Source of the DNA: Flavobacteriales bacterium
GTDB lineage: Bacteria > Bacteroidota > Bacteroidia > UBA10329
Direction of reading: 5' to 3'
Assembly: GCA_018402015.1 (NCBI GenBank)
Contig: JAGYJL010000009.1
Coordinates: 1 to 56,733 of the forward strand
Length of the DNA stretch: 56,733 nt
Both the position numbers and the translations under genes were made by a program. The notes beneath the pieces are model-generated. The model did no database searches. It saw only the letters and a program-made list of their open reading frames with translations, and was not told where the DNA came from. Positions 29,230 to 38,559 of this stretch are shown in pieces. How positions within the stretch are numbered: position 1 is the first letter of the stretch; every line of letters begins with the position of its first letter.

Positions 29230-31792
29230 TCACTGTTCGCGTCACTTCTTTAGGTTGATTTCTAAAACCACCTGTTTATCAAAGCAGTCCAGAACGATCA
29301 CTCCGTCCTTGCTCACTTTTCCAAGCTGTGTATCTGCTTGGAAAGTCTGTTCAGCACTTCGCGCTGAATCACCTGCTTCAACGGTTCATTTCAACTGCGG
29401 GTCGAAACCCCAATTGCGAGAGCCATTCCACGCACTCATCCGTAAAACTCGAAGGTGATGCCGTTCTCTCCAACTGCTGGGTGCTAAATCCGTACTGCAG
29501 CTGGCAATGCTTGTTATACCATTCCTGGCGTTAGCGGAGTGAAAACACGATGATGTTATCATCCGGTTCAAGAACTCGTCGTAACGCTTTCAGGTAACTC
29601 AGCATTCTATTGGCTCGAAGCCAACACTCCTCCCGATTGAACTCGTTGATATTCTCCATCTTCTCTTATTGAGATGCGAACTGGCGGTTGAGGTCATGAT
29701 GATGATGGTGTTCTTGTCACCACTTCTTGTTGTCAGTCAAGCGGCCATCATCCAACACGTGGCAGCATATTGAACACATCGGGATGCGCTTCGATCTCAT
29801 CCAACAGCACAATGAATAAGGCTTTCTTCGCACCACTTCGGTCAATTGTCCGCCTTCATCATAACCTCATATCCCGGAGGGGCACCAACTAATCGTGATA
29901 CAGAATGACGTTCCCGGTACTCGCTCATATCGATGCGCGTCATGGCGTTCTCGTTATTGAAGAGGTAATCGGCCAGCGCCTTGGCGAGTTCGGTCTTACC
30001 AACACCCGTAGTTCAGGAAGATGAACGAAACCGAGTGGTCGCTTCTATCTTGGGTAATCCTGCACGACTTCTTTCGCACCAGGCATCCGAAATGGCCGAA
30101 ATTAGCTTTCCTGTCCTACCACACGCTTGTGCAACTCATCTTCCAACTTCAGAAGCTTCTCGCGGTCGCTTTCCAGCATTTTGTTGATTGGAATGCCTGT
30201 CCAACGCGAAACCACGCCAGCAATGTCTTCCCGAATCCACTTCCTTTCGATCATGGGCGAATTGGCCTGTACTCCGGTCAACTGTTTATGCTTTCCAACT
30301 TGGCTTCGGCCTCGATCTACCGTAACGCAACTCCGCCACTTTACCGAAATCTCCAGCACGCTCTCAGCCTGTTCGGCTTGCAGTTTAAAGTTTTCGATGG
30401 CTTCTTTCGATTGTTGAATTCCTTCTCGCATAATATCCTTTCGTTCTGCCATTTGCCTTTGGTGAATCGCGCTCTTCGCCACCCTTCAATTGCGAAGCCA
30501 GTTTATCCAACTTGGTCGATCCTTCTCGCGCTCTACGGCCTCTGCCCGATCTCCAACTGGCGATCTTTCTTTCAATTTCATCCAATTCTCAGGAGAAGAA
30601 TCGATTCAATTCTGAGTTTCGAAGCGCTCTCATCAATCAGGTCAATGGCCTTGTCTGGTAAGAAACGGTCGTTGATGTAGCGTTGCGAAAGCGTAACCGC
30701 TGAAACGACCGCCTCGTCTTTGATACGCACCTTATGGTGTGTTTCGTACTTCCTTCAGTCCACGAAGAATGGAAATGGCATCTTCGGTACTTGGTTCATC
30801 CACCATCACCTCGGAAACGTCTTTCGAGCGCTTTGTCCTCTCTCAAAGTAATTTGATACTCAAGGAGCGTGGTTGCGCCAATGGCTTTCAGCTCACCTCT
30901 TGCCAAGGCTGGTTTCAGGATATTGGCCATCCATGGCGCCTTCTCCTCCACCCGCCCTGGCTGGGGCGTGTGTGTATCTCATCGATGAAAAGTACGATCT
31001 CGCCATCGGCTGAGATCACCTCTTTCACCACTGCTTTCAATCGTTCCTCAAACTCGCCTTTGTATTTGGCGCCTGCCACCAACGCACCCAGGCATATCCA
31101 ACGAATACAGTTGCTTGATTCTCAGGTTCCTCGGGGACATCTCCGTTGATTTATCCGGTGCGCCAATCCTGCAATGGCTGTTTTACCAACGCCTGGCTCA
31201 CCAATAAGAATGGGTTGTTCTTGGTTCTGCGGGAGAGTATCTGTAGTACGTCTTATCTCTTCGTCTCTGCCGATAACCGGGTCAAGCTCGCTTTTAGCCA
31301 CCCGTTCAGATGCAAGGCGTATTTACCCAAGGCATTATAGTTTCCGCCGATTGGCTGGTCACCTTCCCTCCTTTTCTGAGTTCGTTATGGCCGCTTTCAG
31401 TCTCTTTTTCGGTAACGCCATATCTTTCATCAAAGCTGTGATGGTATCGCCACCTGCAAGTAATGCGTGAGCGCACGTGTTCAATAGACACATACTATCG
31501 CCAAATTCCTTGAGGAAGTTATTGGCCTTGTTAAAAGACTTGATTGGCGTTGTTGCTCAAATAAGGTTGTCCACCCTCAATTTTGGGATGTTTCTTACTT
31601 GACTATCAACCGCTGCTTCAAATGTTTGAAGATGACACCCACTTGAGCAGAAAAGGTGTTGCTCCGTCAACGCTCAGAACACCCTTTAATACGTGCTCCT
31701 GTTTCGATGGCCTGCTGGCCGTTGTTCATCGCTTCTGCGTTGCAGCTGGGTAAATGCTTCTTGCGACTTTATTGTAGTTGTTGAAGTTCATT
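29230..31792 (-). pseudogene. clpB: ClpB disaggregase (AAA+), frameshifted
   Basis: The reverse strand can be followed from 'MNFNNY' at 31792 to 'KDGVIVLDCFDKQVVFRNQP' near 29250, about 2.56 kb, the normal ClpB length. Seen in pieces: the N-domain; the D1 region 'FIDEIHT' near 30985, '[20 protein letters not shown]' and 'LERRFQRVMVDEP'; the coiled-coil middle domain '[11 protein letters not shown]'-type sequence near 30400; '[20 protein letters not shown]' (30160-30220); the D2 Walker A 'TGVGKTEL' near 30000; and 'LKRVIQREVLN'. ClpB resolves protein aggregates together with DnaK. The exact 3' end is uncertain (29150-29250). The breaks are most likely sequence errors, since clpB is a core gene. 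Confidence 0.88.
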
Positions 31793-32074
31793 TTACTCTG
31801 GTTTTGGTTTACATAATGCCTACGGTAAACGCAGACGATAGGCATCCATCAAAAGCATTCATTACTGAAAATCAATGATTTAGCGAAATAATGGCAGTTG
31901 CGCTTCTTTTTCAATGCTGTTCTGGCGGGAAGTATTGATGGAAACGGGAAAGTTGGCGTATCAATTTAGAATTGATGATGAAATGATTTGATGATTGGTC
32001 TGTTACGCGATTAAGTCCCAAATTCGCCACTAGAAATTAGGTCATCATCAAATAATCAAATCACAATCAAAGAG

Positions 32075-33279
32075 ATGAAAGAAAAGATACTTGCCCTCCT
32101 AGGTTTCCCCACCTCCAACTCCATTGAACAAAACCTACTACCATGGAAAGATGGAACTGCCACTGTTGAAAACGCACTTATTGTAGATGGCAGAAACGTA
32201 AGCAATGCTACTGCCCTCAAAGCTGTTTTCGATCAATTGCAAGTGGGTGTTAAGAAATATAAACATTGAATGAAAAGCGCTCATCTATTCCATTCAGCCA
32301 GAATTATTGGAAGATGTGCATCACTCAACTTATCAGCGAGCCTTGGAAGGTATCAGTCGTTCGCTGGCCAAAGAGTTAGGGCGCGTGGCACTACGGTCAA
32401 CTTGGTGAAGCTTCCTATGAATGTTGAACTTCCCCAATTACAAGACGGTGGAGGAATCTCTTCACATCTGGTAGGTCGCATTCATTACGGGCAAGCATTG
32501 GATTGCCAATGAAGTGGTGAAGTCTGGCAGAGAACTCTCAGAAAGCCATGTGGTTACCGGTGGTGCGGGCGGAATTGGTTCTGCTACCGTAAAACCACTG
32601 GCCGCAGAAGGTGCTACAGTTGTTACTGCGGAGCATGCCTCAGATGGAAGAACGGGCAATTGCTTTTAAATGACACTTCGATTTCGCTCAGTGCATGGGG
32701 TTTCCTTCTTAGGAGCTGACCTACTGATGAATCCGCCTGCAAGAAGCTGCTCGAAACCATTAAAGAACAGCACGGACGTATTGATGTATTGGTTAACAAT
32801 GCTGGTATTACCCAAGATAAAACGCTGAAGAACATGCCTGACATTATTGGGATCAACTGATAGCCATTAACCTTACGGCTGTCATCAATCTAACGGAAGA
32901 TGCACTTGAATTGGGATTGATTCCGCAAGGAGGACGCATCATTAGTACTTCTTCCATATCAGGTATTGCAGGCAACTTTGGACAGACCAACTACACTGCC
33001 ACCAAGGCTGCTTTGATCGGTTATTCTGCTTCAAAGTCGAAGGAGCTGAAAGCGAAAGGAATTACTATTAACGCCATTGCTCCAGGCTACATTGAGACTG
33101 ATATGGTGAAGACCATGCCCTTGATGACTCGCATTTTCGCGGAACGCCTTACAAGCCTCGCGCAAGCAGGAAAACCGGAAGACATTGCAGAAGCTATGGC
33201 GTTCTTGGCTCATCCGGGCGCGGAAAGCATCAACGGACAAGTACTTAGAGTCTGCGGTGGAAGTTTCTTGGGAGCGTAG
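32075..33279 (+). pseudogene. FabG-type 3-oxoacyl-ACP reductase with N-terminal extension, frameshifted
   Basis: It starts 'MKEKILALLGFPTSNSIEQN' at 32075; frames change until about 32880. The C-terminal part is intact and carries 'IDVLVNNAGITQDK', 'STSSISGIAGNFGQTNYTAT' (catalytic Ser, Tyr-x3-Lys) and 'GITINAIAPGYIETDMV'. The glycine motif reads 'VVTGGAGGIGSATV' near 32560. With about 400 residues and a roughly 170-residue N-terminal domain ahead of the SDR fold, it resembles FabG4-like high-molecular-weight reductases. It probably reduces 3-oxoacyl thioesters with NAD(P)H in the cytoplasm. The right edge of the error zone runs through it. Confidence 0.83.
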
Positions 33280-33281
33280 CG

Positions 33282-33728
33282 CTACTTAAGCAAATCGATC
33301 AACATTCGGTTGTACTTGTACAGATTAATGAGTCTGCTATTGAGATTGATGGTTGGATTGTCATGATCCTTTCTCAAGTATGCAGCCATTAAGTACACTT
33401 TCTCTAAGAGCACTTCTAGGTTATTGCCTTCTATGGACTTCGCGCGTATTCGGTGCTGCTCCAGCTTTTTCTTCGTAACCGTTTTTCTAGAAATCAGTGC
33501 AAAGGGAACACCGCAGTTGAGCACAGCTTCCAACTCGTTCACATCAAGTCTACCGGCAATTTGCTCCTTGCGCAAGGTTGTCATTCCGTTTCTGCTTCGG
33601 TAGAATTCGGAAAGCAGTTTTCCATTCAATTGACATTGCGTAAGTAACGACCGCTTGATCTTTCGCAAGGCAATGGTATCCGAAGCCAGATCCCTACTGG
33701 CATCAATAACTTCTTTTACCCAACTCAT
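33282..33728 (-). CDS. Uncharacterised helical protein
   Basis: 148 residues, mostly charged and helical, starting '[20 protein letters not shown]', with no signal peptide, transmembrane helix or motif I recognise. Phrases such as '[20 protein letters not shown]' and '[20 protein letters not shown]' suggest a helical bundle. It overlaps the pyrD stop/start by 4 bases (pyrD 33725, this gene's ATG at 33728), so it is co-transcribed after pyrD. Function unknown. Confidence 0.75.
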   Translation of the reverse strand: MSWVKEVIDASRDLASDTIALRKIKRSLLTQCQLNGKLLSEFYRSRNGMTTLRKEQIAGRLDVNELEAVLNCGVPFALISRKTVTKKKLEQHRIRAKSIEGNNLEVLLEKVYLMAAYLRKDHDNPTINLNSRLINLYKYNRMLIDLLK

Positions 33729-34771
33729 TTACCGCTCAATAAAGCTTTATTAATGGACTTGATCAACGCTGGGCCTTCGTAGATGAAACCTGTGTAGACT
33801 TGAACCAGACTTGCACCTGCGTTCAACTTTTCCAAAGCATCTTTGGCAGAATGAATTCCTCCTACACCAATAATTGGGAAGGCGCCATTGCTCTTCTGAT
33901 GCAGATACCGGATAACCTCCGTGCTGCGTTCGCGAACAGGCTTACCGCTCAGTCCGCCTGCTTCGGCCAGGAGTTCTTTGCTTGAATTCAACCCTTCTCT
34001 TGAAATAGTGGTGTTCGTGGCAATAATGCCATCGATCTTCGACTCCGCTACGATATCCACAATGTCATCCAACTGGGAATCGGTAAGATCTGGAGCAATT
34101 TTTAGAAGAATCGGTCGTGGCGTAGGAATCTTAGTATTCTCGACTTTCAAGGCATTCAGAATACGAAGCAAAGGTTCCTTGTCCTGTAGCTCACGCAAGC
34201 CGGGCGTGTTAGGAGACGAAACGTTTACCACGAAATAATCGACCAGATCGTGTAGCCCTCGGAAGCATTCCAAGTAATCGTCAATGGCATTCTCATTGGG
34301 CGTTACCTTATTCTTACCAATGTTTCCACCAATGATGAAACTGCGGTCGCGGTTCTGCAAATTCTTTCGCGCCATTTCCAAACCACCGTTGTTGAAACCC
34401 ATTCTGTTGATCAATCCCTGATCTTTCGGCAATCGGAACATACGCGGCTGCGGATTCCCATCCTGTGGCTTTGGGGTGATGGTTCCAACCTCAATGAAAC
34501 CAAAGCCGAGCGAACTGAATTCCTTATAGAAGGAAGCCTGCTTATCGAACCCAGCTGCCAAGCCAACTGAGTTGGGAAACCTGAGTCCGAACAGTTCCTT
34601 TTCAAGCCTCGCATCCTTCACTTTATAAAGACTTTCCGATAGCCATTCAGTTCCTGGGATTTTCATAAGAAACTGGAACATTCCGGTTACGAAATGATGG
34701 GCAGCTTCTGGTTCTAAGAGAAAGAAAAGAGGACGGAATAGCAGCTTGTACATGAAGGGCAAAGGTAGCAC
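33725..34771 (-). CDS. pyrD: Quinone-dependent dihydroorotate dehydrogenase (class 2)
   Basis: 348 residues. The N-terminal amphipathic segment '[20 protein letters not shown]' is the membrane-associating helix of class 2 enzymes. FMN-binding and catalytic blocks are visible: '[20 protein letters not shown]', '[20 protein letters not shown]', '[15 protein letters not shown]' (catalytic Ser region) and '[13 protein letters not shown]', ending '[20 protein letters not shown]'. It oxidises dihydroorotate to orotate in pyrimidine synthesis, passing electrons to menaquinone. Length and motif order are complete. The small helical protein follows with a 4-base overlap. Confidence 0.97.
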   Translation of the reverse strand: MLPLPFMYKLLFRPLFFLLEPEAAHHFVTGMFQFLMKIPGTEWLSESLYKVKDARLEKELFGLRFPNSVGLAAGFDKQASFYKEFSSLGFGFIEVGTITPKPQDGNPQPRMFRLPKDQGLINRMGFNNGGLEMARKNLQNRDRSFIIGGNIGKNKVTPNENAIDDYLECFRGLHDLVDYFVVNVSSPNTPGLRELQDKEPLLRILNALKVENTKIPTPRPILLKIAPDLTDSQLDDIVDIVAESKIDGIIATNTTISREGLNSSKELLAEAGGLSGKPVRERSTEVIRYLHQKSNGAFPIIGVGGIHSAKDALEKLNAGASLVQVYTGFIYEGPALIKSINKALLSGK

Positions 34772-34863
34772 CAGCGGCTAATCGGCAAACAACCGTTTTC
34801 ATCTACGAACGACCATAACCTACACTGCCTATAACAGTATATGTACGAGTAAGCAACCCCAAC

Positions 34864-35286
34864 ATGAGATTACCGATCATTACCCTATTCATTCTGTTTT
34901 CGGCTGCAACTGTGGCCCAGGCTCAAACCCCAGAACTCTATGTTTTTAAGGATGAGCGGAAAGAGCACCTGAAAGCCGCAAAACAAGCGCGTGCGGTAGC
35001 CCGAGAAAAAGCTGTTCAGAACGACTTTTATATGCGTGTTAGAACGCAGACATCCATTAGTCAGGCTAAGATGGAAATAGCCATGAAAAAGACACACGAT
35101 GCCGAGATCAAGGTTACGGATATGAACGGCAATGCACTTGCCACGGTATACAAAGGCGAACTAACCGAAGGCCAACATGAATTCTACTTCGAGCCGGAAG
35201 GAGACATCCGAAAACCATTTGTATGTCAGTTGCTTCTAGACGGTAAAACAGAAGCCATGAAAGTGGTCAAATTCAACTCGTTTTAG
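34864..35286 (+). CDS. Secreted protein of unknown function
   Basis: 140 residues with a signal peptide ('MRLPIITLFILFSAATVAQA', cleavage after AQA). The mature part has a charged helical stretch (residues 30-60) and a C-terminal beta-rich region 'EIKVTDMNGNALATVYKGEL' to 'CQLLLDGKTEAMKVVKF'. That pattern resembles the small immunoglobulin-like modules found at the C-termini of T9SS proteins and FlgD, but it is too short for a confident sorting-domain call. It stands alone between pyrD and elaA and is transcribed opposite to both. Confidence 0.75.
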   Translation: MRLPIITLFILFSAATVAQAQTPELYVFKDERKEHLKAAKQARAVAREKAVQNDFYMRVRTQTSISQAKMEIAMKKTHDAEIKVTDMNGNALATVYKGELTEGQHEFYFEPEGDIRKPFVCQLLLDGKTEAMKVVKFNSF

Positions 35287-35308
35287 AGCTGTGGCACAAC
35301 CGCATTCG

Positions 35309-35761
35309 TTAAAGGCTTTTTCGAAGCATTTCCGTGTGCGGAATCTCATCTTCCAGGTATTCTTTTCCGGTTGATTCGAACCCGAATTTCTGATAGAATT
35401 GGAGTAGATACGTTTGTGCCGAAATACGGATCGGTACATTGCCATAATGGTCTTGAATATGCTGGAGACCGACTTCCATCAGTTCAATACCAGCACCTGT
35501 TCCACGGGCTTTTTCGGTGGTAAGAATGCGTCCCATCGAAACTTCCGGATAACTTACACCTGCATCCAGAATACGGGCGTAGGCAACGAGTTCATCTCCA
35601 TCAAACCCCATCAGGTGAAATGATTGTCGATCCTTACCATCGGCATCCAAGTACAGACATTCCTGCTCCAAAACGAATACCTGCTGACGCACGCACAGAA
35701 TCGTATAAACCTCATCGGCCGTCAACTGATCAAATCGTTTCCATTCCCAGCTTAAATTCAT
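35309..35761 (-). CDS. GNAT acetyltransferase, ElaA type
   Basis: 150 residues. The opening 'WEWKRFDQLTADEVYTILCV' and 'RQQVFVLEQECLYLDADGKD' are typical of ElaA proteins. The acetyl-CoA binding region reads 'MGRILTTEKARGTGAGIELM', with the R/Q-x-x-G-x-G/A signature, and the protein ends 'FYQKFGFESTGKEYLEDEIP'. The substrate of ElaA proteins is not known. It overlaps the CoA-transferase gene upstream by 4 bases, so both are one transcript. Confidence 0.9.
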   Translation of the reverse strand: MNLSWEWKRFDQLTADEVYTILCVRQQVFVLEQECLYLDADGKDRQSFHLMGFDGDELVAYARILDAGVSYPEVSMGRILTTEKARGTGAGIELMEVGLQHIQDHYGNVPIRISAQTYLLQFYQKFGFESTGKEYLEDEIPHTEMLRKSL

Positions 35762-36819
35762 CCCGATATTTTAAAGGCAATTTGCGAAACCCGTTTGGTT
35801 TGTCCGTCCTCAAGCACCAATTGCTGGGCAGACAAGTTCTCAAATACTTCCTGCATGTTCTTAACAACACCGGCTGGCACGTTCTTTTTCAAAAACTCAT
35901 GCATCAGATCATCGCAATTCCGCTCATTTGCCTTCTCATCCAACAATTGCTTTAGCTCAAATCTGTTCTCAATACGCTGCTGATTATCTGAGAAGCGTTC
36001 ATCTTCAGCTAAACCATCTAAGCCGAGCACGTTAAAAAGGGCAATACACTGCGCATTGGAACCAACCGCCAATACGATCATCTTATCGTCTTTGGTTTTT
36101 AAAATCTCACCATACGGTGCAATATTCGGATGAAGCGAACCAATGCGCTGTGGAATGTGACCGTTCATTAACCAGTTGCTAGCCTGATTGGTAAGCGCAG
36201 ATACAGCTGCATCGAAGAGCGAAACTTCAACCAAGGCTCCTTGTCCGGTCCTTTGTAGTTGAAGGAGCGCAAGTAGAATTCCTTCCTTTAATTGATGAGC
36301 AGCCAACACATCAACGAGGGCCACGGGCATTTTAGTGGGCTCACTACCTGGGTTACCATTCATGAACATATAACCCGTTTCGGCCTGTAGCACCACATCA
36401 AAAGCAGGGCGGTTATCGTCTGCTCCGAAACCAGTGATGTTCCCATAGATTACCTTCGGATTAGTTTCGGATACTGATTGATGGTCCAGACCGAATTTCT
36501 CTGCTTGTCCGCTTCTGAAGTTGGCAATAATGATATCTGACTGGGCGGCAAGGGTTTTAACCGTTTTCAGGTCTAATGCATCGCTTAGATTCAGGAAGCG
36601 ATGCTGTTTTCCATAATTGACAGAAGCGAAATAAGCGCTTTCGGCAGCGTTCGCATCTTCCGAACCCAATTTCCAACTTCGAGTAACATCTCCACCTGTT
36701 TTCGGATTTTCAATCTTGGTTACATCTGCACCAAGTTCAACCAAAAATGTCCCAACTGCCGGACCGGCCAAAACCGAAGCCAGTTCAAGGACCTGAAGGC
36801 CTTGCAGCGGCTTATTCAT
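35758..36819 (-). CDS. CaiB/BaiF class III CoA-transferase family protein
   Basis: 353 residues. It starts 'MNKPLQGLQVLELASVLAGP', the usual opening of class III CoA-transferases and alpha-methylacyl-CoA racemases. Next come 'LGADVTKIENPKTGGDVTR', 'ANFRSGQAEKFGLDH', 'YGNITGFG', and the catalytic Asp region 'PVALVDVLAAHQLKEGILLA', then 'GQGALVEVSLFDAAVSALTN'. The family moves CoA between carboxylic acids or racemises 2-methylacyl-CoAs; the substrate cannot be told. It is a little shorter than typical members (about 390). It overlaps the start of elaA and the end of the phospholipase-like gene. Confidence 0.9.
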   Translation of the reverse strand: MNKPLQGLQVLELASVLAGPAVGTFLVELGADVTKIENPKTGGDVTRSWKLGSEDANAAESAYFASVNYGKQHRFLNLSDALDLKTVKTLAAQSDIIIANFRSGQAEKFGLDHQSVSETNPKVIYGNITGFGADDNRPAFDVVLQAETGYMFMNGNPGSEPTKMPVALVDVLAAHQLKEGILLALLQLQRTGQGALVEVSLFDAAVSALTNQASNWLMNGHIPQRIGSLHPNIAPYGEILKTKDDKMIVLAVGSNAQCIALFNVLGLDGLAEDERFSDNQQRIENRFELKQLLDEKANERNCDDLMHEFLKKNVPAGVVKNMQEVFENLSAQQLVLEDGQTKRVSQIAFKISG

Positions 36820-37804
36820 GCTCTCGACCTTTGATGCCGTCTGAGCCTTTGACCTTCAGCTCCAACTCTATCATTTCCTCCTGCTCTTCTGGAGAAATTT
36901 CCTTGTCATACAATTTCTTCAGATCGGGCTGACCCGCATTGACCCAAGCGGTGTACCACAGACTGCCAATAGAATGAATGGCCGCGCGCATTCTTCGCTC
37001 TACCATGCCATTCAAGCGCTTGTGGTATTCTTCCGAATATTCTTGCGAATAGACCTTCATGAGAACCGATCCTCGGTTTTCCATTGCGTATTTGCGATCG
37101 CTCGGCCATTCCATATTCAACTCAGCCTCAAAAAGTAGAACGCTGTCTTTAGCAGCATGACTTACCTCCACAAAGTCCCAAGCAAAGTTGAGCGGGTCGT
37201 CTATGTAATCAGCTCTTCCAACCAGAAAATCATACTGATCGGAGAACAATTCTGGCAATCGGCTTTCCCAAAAACCATGAATACCGCGCTGATCGGTCAT
37301 TCCACCATTGTAATTTTCGGTAGTGTGTAGCGGCACATGCGCATCTGCTATATAGTGCCCGATCTCTGCCGAGTTACGCAGTATTCGGTCGAGATTCCCT
37401 TCCGAAAAAGCCTTCGTTAAGCGATACACCATTACATCAATATGCCATGGAACAATGCCATAGGCCTGCAGCGTGTCCTCAGTGTACTTCTGAACGGCCT
37501 CATTCCAATTGCGTGGCATTTGGTTAAAGGCATCCATTCCTTCTCCAAAATGATCAATGTCAATGTAATGCCTCGGTGCCTCATCCTTTACAGCATAGCG
37601 CCTCTTGTCTGGATCTACAGCATGCTCCGTTACATAATTGAGATTGCGTTTATAGAAGCCGATCATCTCTGGCGGAAGGGTGAAAGCCGCCAAACGGTTA
37701 ATGCGCTTGTGCGCAAAGAAGCCCCACGAAAAAAGCATGTTGCTGCTAAAGGGAACCATCAGCAACACAACCAATACAAAACGAAGGAGAAAGCGATTCA
37801 GCAT
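36812..37804 (-). CDS. Zinc-dependent phospholipase C / S1-P1 nuclease-like protein
   Basis: 330 residues, with a signal peptide (first about 25 residues, 'FLLRFVLVVLLMVPFSS'). The mature protein starts 'WGFFAHKRINRLAAFTLP', and carries 'HYIDIDHFGEG', 'NSAEIGHYIADAHVPLHTTE' and 'HGFWESRLPEL'. Those His and Asp residues are the zinc-binding pattern of the zinc phospholipase C/S1-P1 family, in which the mature N-terminal Trp also binds zinc. The likely location is the periplasm or outer membrane; the substrate (phospholipid or nucleic acid) is unknown. The C-terminal 40 residues are charged and extend past the family domain. Confidence 0.85.
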   Translation of the reverse strand: MLNRFLLRFVLVVLLMVPFSSNMLFSWGFFAHKRINRLAAFTLPPEMIGFYKRNLNYVTEHAVDPDKRRYAVKDEAPRHYIDIDHFGEGMDAFNQMPRNWNEAVQKYTEDTLQAYGIVPWHIDVMVYRLTKAFSEGNLDRILRNSAEIGHYIADAHVPLHTTENYNGGMTDQRGIHGFWESRLPELFSDQYDFLVGRADYIDDPLNFAWDFVEVSHAAKDSVLLFEAELNMEWPSDRKYAMENRGSVLMKVYSQEYSEEYHKRLNGMVERRMRAAIHSIGSLWYTAWVNAGQPDLKKLYDKEISPEEQEEMIELELKVKGSDGIKGREHE

Positions 37805-37838
37805 CTTGCCGCCAAATTACGGATTAGAGCAATTGAGC

Positions 37839-37912
37839 TTACTCCAAAGGAACCAACTTCCCGTCTTTTAACACGGGAATAACATCCGTAATGTCTCGCT
37901 GCAGGCAGTATC
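37839..37912 (-). repeat. Duplicated 3' end of comB
   Basis: This segment repeats the last ~60 bases of the comB gene, which lies 718 bases to the right. A run of 47 bases starting 'ACCAACTTCCCGTCTTTTAA' is identical. Read on the reverse strand it gives 'YCLQRDITDVIPVLKDGKLV' then 'PLE' and stop, whereas the intact gene ends '..GKLVRL'. It is an untranslated gene fragment, with the MNT-HEPN pair between the two copies. Confidence 0.92.
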
Positions 37913-37931
37913 TCTTTCCAATTCAATCAGT

Positions 37932-37939
37932 TATCTTTG
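37932..37939 (+). promoter_or_regulatory. Possible -7 box for the MNT-HEPN operon
   Basis: TATCTTTG fits TAnnTTTG and lies 4 bases before the ATG at 37944, so transcription would begin at or next to the start codon (leaderless mRNA). No -33 TTG is obvious at the usual spacing. Confidence 0.35.
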
Positions 37940-37943
37940 TTTC

Positions 37944-38234
37944 ATGTCAACACGTGATGACATCATAAAGAAACTGAGCGCTTTTAAAGCAAGTGTAGCT
38001 GATCGCTACCCTATTGCTTCTTTAGGCTTGTTTGGGTCGTTTGCCCGCAATGAGCAAAATGTTGACAGCGACATTGATATTTTAGTTGAGTTCAATGGAA
38101 GCGTTGGTTCAGAATTCTTCGTTTTGGCAGACGAGCTAGAACAACAACTTGGAACTAAGGTTGATTTAGTTTCTAAAAAAGGCATCAAACCAAAGTATTT
38201 GTCTTCCATTCAGTCGGATTTGATTTATGTCTAA
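37944..38234 (+). CDS. mntA: MNT-domain nucleotidyltransferase antitoxin
   Basis: 96 residues of the minimal nucleotidyltransferase family. The motif 'GLFGSFARNEQNVDSDIDIL' gives the GS-x10-DxD active site, complete for catalysis, and the end 'VDLVSKKGIKPKYLSSIQSD' is typical. In characterised MntA-HepT systems the enzyme neutralises the HEPN toxin by adding AMP to a tyrosine of the toxin. Its stop overlaps the HEPN start by 8 bases. The pair sits between two copies of the comB 3' end, so it is probably an inserted module. Confidence 0.92.
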   Translation: MSTRDDIIKKLSAFKASVADRYPIASLGLFGSFARNEQNVDSDIDILVEFNGSVGSEFFVLADELEQQLGTKVDLVSKKGIKPKYLSSIQSDLIYV

Positions 38235-38559
38235 GCGAGACAACCAGCTACTTATTGGAGATATGCTGGAAGCGACAAAGAAAATTCGCTCCTATACTTC
38301 CGGTTTCAACTTTGAAACGTTTGTTGAAGATGACCGCACGATTGATGCGGTAATTAGAAACTTCGAAATCATTGGTGAAGCAGCCAATCGAGTTCATCCC
38401 GACTTTCAGGCAGCAAATCCAACAATTGAATGGCATAAGCTACGTGGATTCCGCAATCGATTAATACATGATTACTTCGGAGTGGATTATGAAATTGTGT
38501 GGCAGATAATCGATACCGAATTAAGTAAACTCATTGAAGAGTTAGAGGAAATTGCTTAG
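38227..38559 (+). CDS. hepT: HEPN-domain toxin (DUF86, HepT-like RNase)
   Basis: 110 residues, all alpha-helical, with 'FRNRLIHDYFGVDYEIVW': RNRLIHDY is the R-x4-H-x-Y motif of HepT, where Arg and His form the RNase site and Tyr is the site AMPylated by MntA. The N-terminal 'IGDMLEATKKIRSYTSGFN' is typical of DUF86. It overlaps the MntA gene (8 bases) and ends 4 bases inside the convergent comB end. The pair should act as a toxin-antitoxin module. Confidence 0.92.
   Translation: MSKRDNQLLIGDMLEATKKIRSYTSGFNFETFVEDDRTIDAVIRNFEIIGEAANRVHPDFQAANPTIEWHKLRGFRNRLIHDYFGVDYEIVWQIIDTELSKLIEELEEIA

Larger units (their letters stand above)
10200..32900. other. Zone of dense frameshifts, probably low-quality sequence
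   Basis: Across this stretch nearly every recognisable gene is broken by many indels, while both flanks are clean. The change happens inside genes: the M48 peptidase is intact from its HExxH region to its stop but broken in its first 230 bases, and the FabG-like gene is intact over its last 370 bases but broken before. Core genes such as clpB and katG are affected like accessory ones. The lengths of the broken genes stay close to those of intact family members, so the breaks are single-base slips and substitutions rather than large losses. This fits uncorrected long-read sequence better than gene decay. Coordinates and reconstructed motifs in this zone are approximate. Confidence 0.75.
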
